DNA from: Pseudomonas sp. FP2196
GTDB taxonomy: Bacteria; Pseudomonadota; Gammaproteobacteria; Pseudomonadales; Pseudomonadaceae
Assembly (NCBI RefSeq): GCF_030687715.1
Contig: NZ_CP117445.1
Location: 313,501-377,500, forward strand
Direction: 5' to 3'
DNA length: 64,000 bases
In this document: piece by piece, positions 16,209 through 24,304 of the stretch
How positions within the stretch are numbered: position 1 is the first letter of the stretch
How the letters are laid out: the number at the start of each line of letters is the position of its first letter
The notes under the pieces: model-generated
What the model was told of the DNA's origin: nothing
What the model saw: the letters and a program-made list of their open reading frames with translations, nothing else
The model's database searches: none
Translations under genes and position numbers: made by a program

Positions 16209-17542
16209 TTCGGGCTCCGGTGGGTATCAATATGGTGTTTGGGTGTCATGGCGCTGAGATTGTCGACGTCGTAAACCTCGCCACCCTCAGAAACAGGAAT
16301 CCCGTGGTGAAGCTCAAAGGATCGGCGCTTGCCCACGGTATCAATCGCCCGGGCGCGAGGCGCCATACCTTCAAGCATTCGGGCTTTATTGCTGTCGTTG
16401 AATTGACTGGCGAGCTCCGAATCGCTCCCGACCGCTATCCAGAATGCCTTTCTGAAAGCATCGAAGCTGCTGAAGCTCTTTCCCCTTAGTTGATCTGCGA
16501 TTCGCGTCGGCACGGGCGACCCTAGTCCGACGCTGGCGCCGGCGAGCCAGATGCCTGTCACGTCTGTTCCCTGCCCAGTAACGGTGCCTGGGTTGAGACG
16601 AACATTCATCACAATGTACAGGGGCTGTACACCGGAATCAGCCGGGAATACGAGAATGAAGTCTTTGTATTGGTCAGGGTAGATCGGGCTGACGATGATG
16701 CTGTCGGCCTGTTCGGTCGGCGGGTAAATCCAAATCTGCGGCGCTTGAGGTGCGCCCTCTAATGGCGGGATTCCGGAGGTGCTTGAGGGATCAACTGCCG
16801 GCGTCCAGATGAGGGTTACGCCGTCGCCGAAGTCGGCTACTTGCTGAGATCCTTGCTGGACAAATTGCACGACAGGAATCATTTCCCAGTCACTGCGCTT
16901 CTGGGTGTTGTATCCGTACCCCTTCAGTGTTCCGTCGGCCTGCTCCTCAACATGGAGGCGGACGCGTGTACGGGCCTTCGCCAGCGACTGAAGCTGTTCT
17001 TCGGTGTAGAGAGAACTGTCACCAAGGTTTGACGGCCACAATAGAGCGACTATCCCCGCCAATGTACCAGCGGCCACGCCGGCGGTGAGAACGCCGGTAC
17101 CACCAGCAGCCCCCGTTGCAGCAGAGCCGGTTGCAACACCCGCGCCCCCAGCAACTCCAGCCGTACACAGCCCGCCACAAGAGGCAGCCGCGGCGCCAGC
17201 ACCACCCAAAAGGAGAGTTCCCAGGGCTGCGGGTAAGGCACTCCCGCTGATTTTTTTCAGCTGGATATTACCCGCGGCATCAGTCTTGCGACCGCCGAGG
17301 AGGGAGAACTCTCCGTAGTTGGCCAGGCTCTCGACGGGGATAAATCCGGCAGGCTTTTTGTGATCGATCACACCGTCCGCGAGATCGCAGCTCTTGGCGA
17401 ATACACAGCCTTTGCTGGCAGGTTTCGTCTCGCTCTTCGTCGGGAGGTCTTTGTATTCAGCCCAGCGCTGGGCGTGTATATCGACGGGCTCGGTGCCGCT
17501 ATTGCGGTAACCCTTCGGTGGGTTGGGGACGTATCCACTCAT
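16205..17542 (-). CDS. S-type pyocin with colicin HNH DNase domain
   Basis: A 445-residue bacteriocin. The N-terminus (MSGYVPNPPKGYRNSGTEPV; CVFAKSCDLADGVI; ANYGEFSLLGG) precedes an Ala/Gly-rich hydrophobic stretch (about 100-175), then the S-type pyocin translocation-like domain (about 190-335). The C-terminus begins IADQLRGKSFSSFDAFRKAF and ends with the HNH motif ELHHGIPVSEGGEVYDVDNL and HHIDTHRS, matching the colicin E2/E9 nuclease. It would kill related bacteria by cutting DNA. It is shorter than classical pyocins S1/S2, so the receptor-binding region may be reduced. The immunity gene follows directly. Confidence 0.9.
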   Translation of the reverse strand: MSGYVPNPPKGYRNSGTEPVDIHAQRWAEYKDLPTKSETKPASKGCVFAKSCDLADGVIDHKKPAGFIPVESLANYGEFSLLGGRKTDAAGNIQLKKISGSALPAALGTLLLGGAGAAAASCGGLCTAGVAGGAGVATGSAATGAAGGTGVLTAGVAAGTLAGIVALLWPSNLGDSSLYTEEQLQSLAKARTRVRLHVEEQADGTLKGYGYNTQKRSDWEMIPVVQFVQQGSQQVADFGDGVTLIWTPAVDPSSTSGIPPLEGAPQAPQIWIYPPTEQADSIIVSPIYPDQYKDFILVFPADSGVQPLYIVMNVRLNPGTVTGQGTDVTGIWLAGASVGLGSPVPTRIADQLRGKSFSSFDAFRKAFWIAVGSDSELASQFNDSNKARMLEGMAPRARAIDTVGKRRSFELHHGIPVSEGGEVYDVDNLSAMTPKHHIDTHRSPK

Positions 17543-17875
17543 TCCTTGATTCCTGAATCCTTTTCATCCTGAAACCAGCGCGCCGCTGGCGTAGAGCATT
17601 TTCGAAAAGGGAGGATAACCGCCCCGGAAGGAGTGTCGAGTGGTGGCGGATCGCCAGATCCCGAGGAATGCTCGGACACTTCGAAAATCTGACATCAGAT
17701 CGGCGGCGCGCCCATCGCAAAGCGCGCGGCCTGTTCGAAAAATTTAGTCCTATGAGAGGTTCTCCCCACCCGATGCGCCGCTAGAAGGTCTGGGTGCTCA
17801 AGCTAAAAGGGGGCGCGTCGATACCTTACGGGACAGCTGTAAAAGGCTTTATTCCCACTCCACAGATGTGCGCTT
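17543..17875. promoter_or_regulatory. Divergent promoter region pyocin / membrane protein
   Basis: A 333-bp gap between the minus-strand pyocin and a plus-strand gene. It has three copies of TTCGAAAA (17601, 17680, 17734), the first within the palindrome TTTTCGAAAA, and several small inverted repeats (CCAGCGCGCCGCTGG near 17576). I see no canonical LexA box. The TTCGAAAA words could be operator sites for the pyocin promoter. Confidence 0.4.
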
Positions 17876-18787
17876 ATGAAAACAGTTATTTCATCTCTTG
17901 AATCCACCGTTGAAAGTCTTTTGAAAGTAACCGGTGCTGCATTTAAATTCAGTATTGCCTTAGGCAGTGCCTGCGTAATCATCTATGCATTAAGGGTTGG
18001 CCATTTCCCCCAAGGCCTGACCTTGGGGGATGGGCTACTTTTCCTACTGGCTGCGAGTTGTTTTGGCGTTGTATACGCGATGTTCGTCGGTTGCCTTGTA
18101 TCCCTCGGCATTTGCTTGTCGATTGTGACCCGCCCCATTTTCAACTTCGTATTTAAGTGTATACAGAAGAAAATAAATCCAAAAAAAGAAATAGCGTATG
18201 AAATCGCCCCATTTCATTGGGGGGCCGTCCCTTTCGGTCTAGTGGCTGTGGTGCTGATCTGGGCATTTGGACAACGCGACATTGTTGCCTACTGGAATTT
18301 ACCGTTGCTCTCTATAGCGCTATATATCTTCTATTCCATAGCGAAGTCCGCAGGAGCGCAGTACCGTAGCCATGAACGGTTGCTTAGTTCTGTGATCGTC
18401 ACTCCCGAGAAGGACGAATTACAGAGCTCCGGTAAAGCAGGAAAACAGAAAAGTGCTTATTTGGTAAGCATCACTGTCGTCATGCTGCTGCCATTAATTC
18501 TGGGGGGTGTTTCAGGTCTGCTAATGGATGGCGCGATGCGCATGGCTCAGGTCCGCATCGAGCACGCAGCCGTGTACGTGAAAGCACCTTATAACGCCCT
18601 GATGCCAGATGCGCTGGTAGTACGAGAGGCCAAGGCGCCAGAAGGCTACAAGGCTTATGCCGGTGTAACCGTGCAATTCAAAGGTTTTGGTAATACGACC
18701 GTTATTGCTTTCAAGGATGGTCCTCTTCAGCGCCAGTTGGACGTCCCGAATGATCAAATTATCGTCGAGAAGAAGATGGATGAATGA
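17876..18787 (+). CDS. Multi-pass membrane protein of unknown function (cargo)
   Basis: A 303-residue protein with hydrophobic segments near residues 22-42, 50-85, 118-132, 140-155 and 198-218. A C-terminal soluble domain (about 220-303) carries alternating strands. The gene is AT-richer than the chromosome (AAAAAAAGAAATAG near 18180), pointing to horizontal origin. It is one of only two plus-strand genes in the island and stands alone between the pyocin and phage genes. No catalytic motif is visible. Membrane proteins at such sites are often effectors of phage defence, but nothing here proves that. Confidence 0.6.
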   Translation: MKTVISSLESTVESLLKVTGAAFKFSIALGSACVIIYALRVGHFPQGLTLGDGLLFLLAASCFGVVYAMFVGCLVSLGICLSIVTRPIFNFVFKCIQKKINPKKEIAYEIAPFHWGAVPFGLVAVVLIWAFGQRDIVAYWNLPLLSIALYIFYSIAKSAGAQYRSHERLLSSVIVTPEKDELQSSGKAGKQKSAYLVSITVVMLLPLILGGVSGLLMDGAMRMAQVRIEHAAVYVKAPYNALMPDALVVREAKAPEGYKAYAGVTVQFKGFGNTTVIAFKDGPLQRQLDVPNDQIIVEKKMDE

Positions 18788-18891
18788 GTCAGCCTTAGTT
18801 TTTTAGACTGAGCGGCTCGCTATCAATGATGACTACTAATTGTGCTGAAAGAGCGCGATTCCTAGGTGGCGGTGGCAATGAAGTGACGCTG

Positions 18892-19245
18892 TTAGAGGCA
18901 CGCTTTTGTAGATCGCAATGCGTTCTCTTTGCTTGAGCCGAAGTCGAGATATGCGCGTTGGTAAAATTTCACCGAACTGCCCGACGCGGTTTTGCTGACG
19001 CTCAGGATCTCATTGGTGTTCATGTCGTTTCCGCTGATGATCCGATAACCCGTTTCTGTTTCGGACATAGTGGCGTCTGGTCGATACTCCTGCCATTGAG
19101 GGAAGACACACAGAGCGTAATTCTTAGGTGTCTTGCTGGAGGATGCAGAAAGCGCCGGCCCTTTTTCAACAAGGGCACTTGGTGAGTAGCACCCAGCCAA
19201 AACAAGGGTCGAAGTGGCGAGAGCGGCGGCTTCAAGAAAGCGCAT
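18892..19245 (-). CDS. Phage-associated small lipoprotein
   Basis: A 117-residue protein with the lipoprotein signal MRFLEAAALATSTLVLAGC. The body (SKTPKNYALCVFPQWQEYRP; MSETETGYRIISGN) and the ending ENALRSTKACL match the pattern of small lipoproteins found beside tail-assembly genes in lambda-like Pseudomonas prophages. I chose ATG 19243-19245, since the longer frame overlaps the upstream tail gene. In phages such proteins have been proposed to act in superinfection exclusion or lysis; the role here is unknown. Confidence 0.65.
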   Translation of the reverse strand: MRFLEAAALATSTLVLAGCYSPSALVEKGPALSASSSKTPKNYALCVFPQWQEYRPDATMSETETGYRIISGNDMNTNEILSVSKTASGSSVKFYQRAYLDFGSSKENALRSTKACL

Positions 19246-19313
19246 GGTGGCGTCATCCGTAACTGATAAAGCCGTGACGCTAACATGCGCTCGCTGAAAG
19301 CCCAATATCCGCG

Positions 19314-19913
19314 TTACGCCTTGTCTTCGGCGTAGATTGAGGCCGAGATGATCATTCCACCCCACCTACGATGTCCGATGCAGATCGGGACCGGGTTACC
19401 GCTGGCCGTGGTGTTCTTGGCGCTGCCGAAGGCGTAGGACGGAGAGTTCTCAGGCCCGGCGCTTTGCTTTAGGCCAGCGGCCTGCGGGCTGAGCATCTGG
19501 ATAACGCCGCCGGCGGCTGTGCCAATCCCCGCACCCATGACCGCAGTCGCCGCAGCGCCAGCGGTCATGAACGACGCTATGACGATGAGCGCAACTCCGA
19601 TCACTGTCTGCAGAACGCCGGCGCGCTTGCTACCAGCTATTACAGGAACAATTCGAATCTCCTGTGCCCCACCCAGCTTCAAGTCGCGCTCGCCAATGTT
19701 TCTCCGATTACGGAAAACGGCGAACGCCAAGCCTTTGCTCTTGGCGTTCGCCAGGTACTTCACAAAGCCAGGGTGATTTACGTCGACGGCCTTAACCGCT
19801 TCGCGAACGTCACCCGTGGAGAGCTCATACAGGTGTTCCCGACCAAATAGTTTCCCAGCGCTACCTCCAAGCAGGATCAGCGTCTTTTTGCCAAGATTAG
19901 TTGCCATTGCCAT
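19314..19913 (-). CDS. Lambda gpI-like tail assembly protein, isolated
   Basis: A 199-residue protein. The N-terminal part (TLILLGGSAGKLFGREHLYE; VREAVKAVDVNHPGFVKYL; KGLAFAVFRNRRNIGE) matches the lambda tail tip assembly protein I family. Next comes a hydrophobic Ala/Gly segment (QTVIGVALIVIASFMTAGAA) and a C-terminal NPVPICIGHRRWGGMIISAS tail. AAGGAG precedes the ATG. No tail fibre (J), K, L or tape-measure genes are nearby, so the protein cannot build a tail alone. It is either a relic or an accessory used with a helper phage. Confidence 0.8.
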   Translation of the reverse strand: MAMATNLGKKTLILLGGSAGKLFGREHLYELSTGDVREAVKAVDVNHPGFVKYLANAKSKGLAFAVFRNRRNIGERDLKLGGAQEIRIVPVIAGSKRAGVLQTVIGVALIVIASFMTAGAAATAVMGAGIGTAAGGVIQMLSPQAAGLKQSAGPENSPSYAFGSAKNTTASGNPVPICIGHRRWGGMIISASIYAEDKA

Positions 19914-19916
19914 TTC

Positions 19917-20267
19917 TTACTCCTTGGAGCCATGGGCGCTGTGTTGGGGGATTTCCATGCCGAGCTGACCGGCGAGGATCATGCGTGCGGCCATTGCATC
20001 GTTTCGAATCGCGACCTCGCGGCTCACGTCGGGATTCCAAGCCGAACAGTGAGTCGATTTGTACGCCCGGGCTCCCCGGTATTCGATGCGCATCAGTTCG
20101 GCGGAGATCCTGGCCTCTTCCTCGGTGAAGAAAGGCCCCTCAATCTCAACCCGCTGGCCGTCGCGCACGTGTTCTACCGTCCAGACGATGTACCCGCCGA
20201 TCGTGCCGGGGTCAGTGGTGAAATCTGTGTCCTTACACGCTTCGGCGAAGCGTATGTGGTGTGACAT
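19917..20267 (-). CDS. Hypothetical satellite protein
   Basis: A 116-residue protein starting MSHHIRFAEACKDTDFTTDP after a strong GGAGG site. The middle (GYIVWTVEHVRDGQRVEIEG; FFTEEEARISAELM) looks like a small alpha/beta domain. It lies 3 bp before the tail-assembly start (its TAA is within that gene's ribosome site). No family is recognised. Confidence 0.6.
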   Translation of the reverse strand: MSHHIRFAEACKDTDFTTDPGTIGGYIVWTVEHVRDGQRVEIEGPFFTEEEARISAELMRIEYRGARAYKSTHCSAWNPDVSREVAIRNDAMAARMILAGQLGMEIPQHSAHGSKE

Positions 20268-20331
20268 GTGTTGCCTCCTTCGGCGCCTTGGCGCCATTGA
20301 TGGGCTGATGCCCGGTTGTGTTGCTCCGTGT

Positions 20332-20367
20332 CGCGACACGTTTTCGTGATTCGCAAAACGTGTCGCG
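20332..20367. repeat. 36-bp hairpin repeat, copy 2
   Basis: A perfect 13-bp inverted repeat (CGCGACACGTTTT / AAAACGTGTCGCG) with a 10-nt loop, right after the stop of the minus-strand gene ending at 20379. No T-run follows, so it is not a typical terminator. A 14-bp palindrome CGTGTCGCGACACG overlaps its left arm. The partner copy is at 12601-12636. Confidence 0.8.
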
Positions 20368-20378
20368 TAATTGGGTTT

Positions 20379-20987
20379 CTACTTGCCGACGATGCTCAGA
20401 GTGGGCGGGAGCCTCGGACCGAACGGAGCACCAGGCGAGAAGGGATCGGGCAGTTGGCCTTCAGGGCATTCCCTGATGAACCGGATCATCGCGGCATGGC
20501 AGGCGCGATACAGAGGGCCTCCGGCGCCCCATTCCTCACTCTTGTGAGCGGCGCTGTCCTCCAGTTGGGAGAGGTAGGCCAACCCGCGAAGGCTGGTGTC
20601 TCCGTCTGTTCTGGCTTGCTGGCGATGTACCGGGTTGACGCTCAACAGGTCGCACATCCCATCGAATCCCAACGCCTGCGCCAGCCCTTCCCGGTCGAAC
20701 ATCAGCGATTGGCCGAACCCGGCGAGCGCATCCTGTGCTCCGGTGCGGATAGCCTCCTGATGTTCCCGGGCTCTTTCCTCCAGCTCCTCGATCGCTTGCC
20801 GCGTGAATGGCAGAAACGCTTTCAGCTTTCCGGCTTCGCGGCGAATGGCTCGACGTTCGGCGCGGATAGCGTCGAGCTGGTCAGCAATGGCGCGGCAGAT
20901 CCGCCGGGTTGTGATGAGCTGCGTGCTGGCGCTGATGCCGGGTTTCAAAGCGATTTTGCACAAGCGGGTGATAAGGCTTGGCGTCAT
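20379..20987 (-). CDS. Hypothetical satellite protein with coiled coil
   Basis: A 202-residue protein starting MTPSLITRLCKIALKPGISA. Its ATG overlaps the stop of the upstream gene as ATGA (20984-20987). Residues about 30-90 are charged and helical (AIADQLDAIRAERRAIRREA; EELEERAREHQEAI), a likely coiled coil. The C-terminal part has ARTDGDTSLRGLAYLSQLED. No recognised family. Confidence 0.6.
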   Translation of the reverse strand: MTPSLITRLCKIALKPGISASTQLITTRRICRAIADQLDAIRAERRAIRREAGKLKAFLPFTRQAIEELEERAREHQEAIRTGAQDALAGFGQSLMFDREGLAQALGFDGMCDLLSVNPVHRQQARTDGDTSLRGLAYLSQLEDSAAHKSEEWGAGGPLYRACHAAMIRFIRECPEGQLPDPFSPGAPFGPRLPPTLSIVGK

Positions 20988-21298
20988 TGGTGCGCCTCCA
21001 TGGGCGTGTTGTCGTAGCAGGCACGCAGATGGGCGCCTGCCGGGCAATGGCGGCCGGTGGGCGCGTAACAGGAACGACAAACCATGATGTGGTTGAGGTA
21101 CTGGTCACGGGCCTGTTGCCATTCAGGCGTGGCAGTGGCGGCGCTTGCGTATGCGCTTGTGATGAGCCGCGGAGTGCGCTCGACGAGGTTGGCCAAAACC
21201 AGGCTCGGGCGAGGTTCTGGGCGACTCCGCAAAATTGTGGAGTCGGTACCGGTGATAGCTGGCGGCATGTGATCGAGCAGACTGGAAAGGAGGCTCAC
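20984..21298 (-). CDS. Small cysteine-motif protein (possible zinc finger)
   Basis: A 104-residue protein. I prefer the GTG start at 21296-21298 because GAGGTGA lies six bases upstream; longer frames run into the putative origin. The C-terminus HIMVCRSCYAPTGRHCPAGA followed by HLRACYD has a CxxC...C...C arrangement that could bind zinc. Small zinc-finger proteins often occur next to replication genes in satellites. The function is unknown. Confidence 0.55.
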   Translation of the reverse strand: MSLLSSLLDHMPPAITGTDSTILRSRPEPRPSLVLANLVERTPRLITSAYASAATATPEWQQARDQYLNHIMVCRSCYAPTGRHCPAGAHLRACYDNTPMEAHQ

Positions 21299-21345
21299 GG
21301 CTTCACCTCGCCCGATTTGCACCATTGCCCAAATGTGTCTGTGAA

Positions 21346-21583
21346 AAAAAAACGGGGGAACGGGGGAACAGTGGGAACAACCAATGATTCCGGGGCTTTC
21401 AGAGGGGGATTCCGTACCCCGCGTTTTTTTGTGGGGAACAGTGATAACCAAACGTCAGGAAAGCGCTGCTCACTTATATTCAAAAACATGTTTGTGTTCC
21501 CCCTGTTCCCCAAACACCAAATAAGGGGGAACGGCTACAGGCCGCGTCTTTGCTGGCTGTTCCCCCGTTCCCCCTGTTCCCCA
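21346..21583. other. Putative replication origin of the satellite (GGGGGAAC iterons)
   Basis: This noncoding stretch beside the helicase gene has about ten copies of G(G/T)GGGAAC(A). Plus-strand copies are at 21354, 21362, 21371, 21433 and 21525; minus-strand copies at 21496, 21505, 21559, 21567 and 21576. Several are in tandem at 8-9 bp period. An AT-rich segment (21470-21494, with ACTTATATTCAAAAACATG) lies between them. The P4 origin, as I recall it, uses type-I iterons GGTGAACAG(A/T), which resemble GGGGAACAG here. Arrangement and position fit an origin bound by the primase/helicase. Confidence 0.6.
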
Positions 21584-21634
21584 CGTTTGTAGGTTCCTGT
21601 GAAGTCGGGCATTCGTCTCTGGTGTTGGTAGAGG

Positions 21635-23437
21635 TCATACGGCACCGCCTTCGCCATCCAGAGCTTCCGGGTCGATGACGTACAGCCGAGCAGATCCGCC
21701 GGCGGGGATGCGGTACTTTTTGGTTTTGCGGCTATCCCGATCGGTGTCGCGCTTGGCCAAAGCCCCGCCAACCTCCAGCGCCTTGATGACGCGGGTGAGG
21801 CCGAACCCGTGGGCGGCTTCGATGAGCGCGGACTTGTTGAACAGGAACAGTCGCTTGTTGGCGATCACCTCCCAGTACCCGGCGCGGTTGAAAACCTTGG
21901 TGTCCGCCTCAGGTGCGTCCACGTCCGAGAAACGGCTGCTGCCGTGCTTGTCGATAAAGTCGATGATGCCGGCCAGGATCTGGCGGTCTTCGGCATTCCC
22001 TCCGCCGACACGGGAGAGCCATTCGCCGTAGAGCAGGCGGCAGTCGGCGAGGGCGGTACCCGGCTCCCACGGGAGAAGTCCGTAGGCGATGGCCATCTCG
22101 CCGGCCAGCGCGATCACGGCGAACCGGTCAGCCACACGGCCGGCCTGGGCATTGTCCTCGACGAACTGAGCGCGGATGCCGTCGAAGTCACTGAGCAAGC
22201 CCGGCTTGTCGTCGGTCGCGACCAAGCGCTCGACAAAGGCCGGTCCTAGGTGGCCATGGTGGGCACCCACCGCGACGGTGAGCTGCCGGTGAAAGTCCGC
22301 GCCCTCCAGCCCATGCAACTCGTCAAAGGCTCGATGCGTGCGGGTGCCGGCGTTCACGTCGACCATGCGCAACTCGGCGCCAGCGTGGGCGGCATTGCCG
22401 GATATGGCCGCGTGCTCGGATAGAGAGCGCTCGCCGCTGGATAGCGTCAGCAGGCGCCAGCTCAATTTGGCACGGCCTTCACGCTCACGGGTCATGGTGC
22501 CCTTACCTTGGCCGTTGGCGAGGGAGTAGGCCATCTCCTGTACTCGCTTGGGGTCGGCGCGCTTGATCTCGTCCAGGGGCAGGATGGTGTCGTTACGGCT
22601 CGACGCTTCGATCTCAAGTCCACCCTTGGTCATGTCCCAACTGGCGGCGAACACGCCCGGGTCACCCCACACCGACGAGCCGATCAACTGCGCCAAGGAT
22701 TTGCCGCTCGAGCTGTCGCCCACCAGGTGAACGCCACCACCCAGCACGCCGACCAGACTCAGCAGCGGGCCGGCCAACGAGCAGCCGATCGCCAGTGTCA
22801 GCACCGGGTTGCCGGCACACTTCGCGGCTACCTCTGTTTGCCATAGAGCCAGCTCACCGCGGCGGCTGAAAAGAACCTGCGCCTTGTTGCTGGCTTGGTA
22901 TCGCACTTTGTCGCTGCCGATCGTCCTCCCGGGCAGCACGAACGCGCCCGATTCATGCCAACCCGGCCGGCTGGTGGTGGCGAACACTTCTGCAGGATGC
23001 TGGTCGAGCAGGTACTCCATAAACGTGCCGCGTTTCTTGAGGGCGATAATGATGCCCATCCCGAACAAGGCGCGCCGGGCGTCCTCGCCGCTGCCGCCGA
23101 ACACCTCCATGGCGATGATCCACTCCTTGATGCCGCCCTCGGTGACCAGACGCAGCAATCGACCTTCGCTGCCATCGTCGCTGTTGGTGGTGCGAGCGAC
23201 GACTGTGACGGGGCTGGATATCCACTCATCGGTGATAGGCCGGTCGCCTGTATCGCCCTCGGCGTCATCTTGATCGGCGGCGGTGCGTTTGAAGCTGTGC
23301 CAGTAAACGCCGGGACGCAGCTTGCGGCCTTTCTCATTGATCACCCAATGCTCATACACCGCCCAGCAGGGGCGATCTGGCGCAATGGTCGCGGCGTCCG
23401 GTCGAAGGTTGATCACGTTGGTGTCAGGCTTGGACAT
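21635..23437 (-). CDS. DUF927 replication helicase/ATPase
   Basis: A 600-residue protein. It starts at MSKPDTNVIN with a GGAAG site; longer frames overlap the primase gene. The DUF927 region contains WHESGAFVLPGRTIGSDKVR, then Walker A GDSSSGKS (about 240-247) and a Walker-B-like ILPLDEIKRADP. The C-terminal domain ends in a winged-helix-like part (LIEAAHGFGLTRVIKALEVG). DUF927 proteins partner with Toprim primases in phage satellites and act as replicative helicases. It overlaps the Toprim gene by 14 bp and sits beside the iteron array. Confidence 0.85.
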   Translation of the reverse strand: MSKPDTNVINLRPDAATIAPDRPCWAVYEHWVINEKGRKLRPGVYWHSFKRTAADQDDAEGDTGDRPITDEWISSPVTVVARTTNSDDGSEGRLLRLVTEGGIKEWIIAMEVFGGSGEDARRALFGMGIIIALKKRGTFMEYLLDQHPAEVFATTSRPGWHESGAFVLPGRTIGSDKVRYQASNKAQVLFSRRGELALWQTEVAAKCAGNPVLTLAIGCSLAGPLLSLVGVLGGGVHLVGDSSSGKSLAQLIGSSVWGDPGVFAASWDMTKGGLEIEASSRNDTILPLDEIKRADPKRVQEMAYSLANGQGKGTMTREREGRAKLSWRLLTLSSGERSLSEHAAISGNAAHAGAELRMVDVNAGTRTHRAFDELHGLEGADFHRQLTVAVGAHHGHLGPAFVERLVATDDKPGLLSDFDGIRAQFVEDNAQAGRVADRFAVIALAGEMAIAYGLLPWEPGTALADCRLLYGEWLSRVGGGNAEDRQILAGIIDFIDKHGSSRFSDVDAPEADTKVFNRAGYWEVIANKRLFLFNKSALIEAAHGFGLTRVIKALEVGGALAKRDTDRDSRKTKKYRIPAGGSARLYVIDPEALDGEGGAV

Positions 23438-24304
23438 GGGCGAGCTTCCAGTTGGCGAGGTCGTTGAAATCAGTGAGGTCATCGGGGGCGCCTTCCGGCC
23501 ACTCAGGGAAAGCCACTTGGCCACCCACGGCCGCCGCTGCTGCGTTTGCCGCTGCGCGCCCCGGGTTGCCATCGGTGAGCCGGTCGTCGTCGCCGGCGAT
23601 GACGATTGGCTGGCCCGGGTAGCGAGCGCGAAGGGCCATCGCCGCCGGGATCAAGTTGCCGGCGTTCATGGCTGCCGCCACGACGTAGCCGCCGTGCTGG
23701 TGAAGGCTGGCGGCCGTCGCCCATCCTTCGCAGATGCAAAGCACGCAACCCGGCTCGATGATGCCCAGCGGTGAGTACGTGCCTTTAATCCGGCCCCCGA
23801 ACAGGAAGCGCTTCTCGCCTCCGGAGCAATTCGTTGCAGGTTGACCAAGCGACCATCCAGATACAGCGGGATCAACAGATCAGCGCCACGCTGGCGTAGG
23901 CCGTAGGAGCGAACCGCCTTGGCGATCAAGTACGGATGGTCGGGCGCGGCTCGGCGCGCATTGCGCCACCAGTGGTTGGCCTTCTCGGCGGCCTGCTGCT
24001 GGCGCCGGTGTTGTTCGGCTTCGCGCTGACGCCGGGCCTGGTCAACCCGCTCGCGGATCTGGGCCGCTTCGCGGGCGTCCACCGGTTCGCGACTACACCA
24101 GGTGCTGGCGCCTCCGGCCTTCCAACTGCCGAACGCTCCGGATGCAATGCCGTCCAGGTACAGCACATACCAGCCGTTGAGGGAGCCGGGCTTATCCTCA
24201 GGCACGCGGAACCGGTGAATGTGGCCATCAGGTTCTGGCATCCAATCGAGCAAACCGTAGACGGACTGAAGGGCATCACGGAACTGGATGGTTGCGTCAG
24301 TCAT
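23424..24304 (-). pseudogene. Toprim-domain primase, frameshifted
   Basis: The first frame (24304 to about 23825) codes MTDATIQFRDALQSVYGLLD, a zinc-ribbon-free N-terminal region, and KAVRSYGLRQRGADLLIPLY...LVNLQRIAPE. The protein then continues in another frame as GEKRFLFGGRIKG...LCICEGWATAASLHQHGGYV (Toprim glutamate), VIAGDDDRL (DxD) and DDLTDFNDLANW. A one-base deletion near 23820-23826 (CCGGAGGCGAG where a base is needed after CCGGA) separates the two. Without it the protein would be about 293 residues. It is a real mutation or a sequencing error; no slippery heptamer is visible. Confidence 0.8.

Noticed and set aside
20332..20367. Rho-independent terminator
   Set aside because: The stem is strong but there is no T-run on either side, and a second copy lies away from any gene end, so a recombination or protein-binding role is more likely.
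23817..23830. Programmed frameshift joining the two Toprim frames
   Set aside because: No slippery heptamer or downstream stem is visible at the junction; a one-base deletion explains it more simply.
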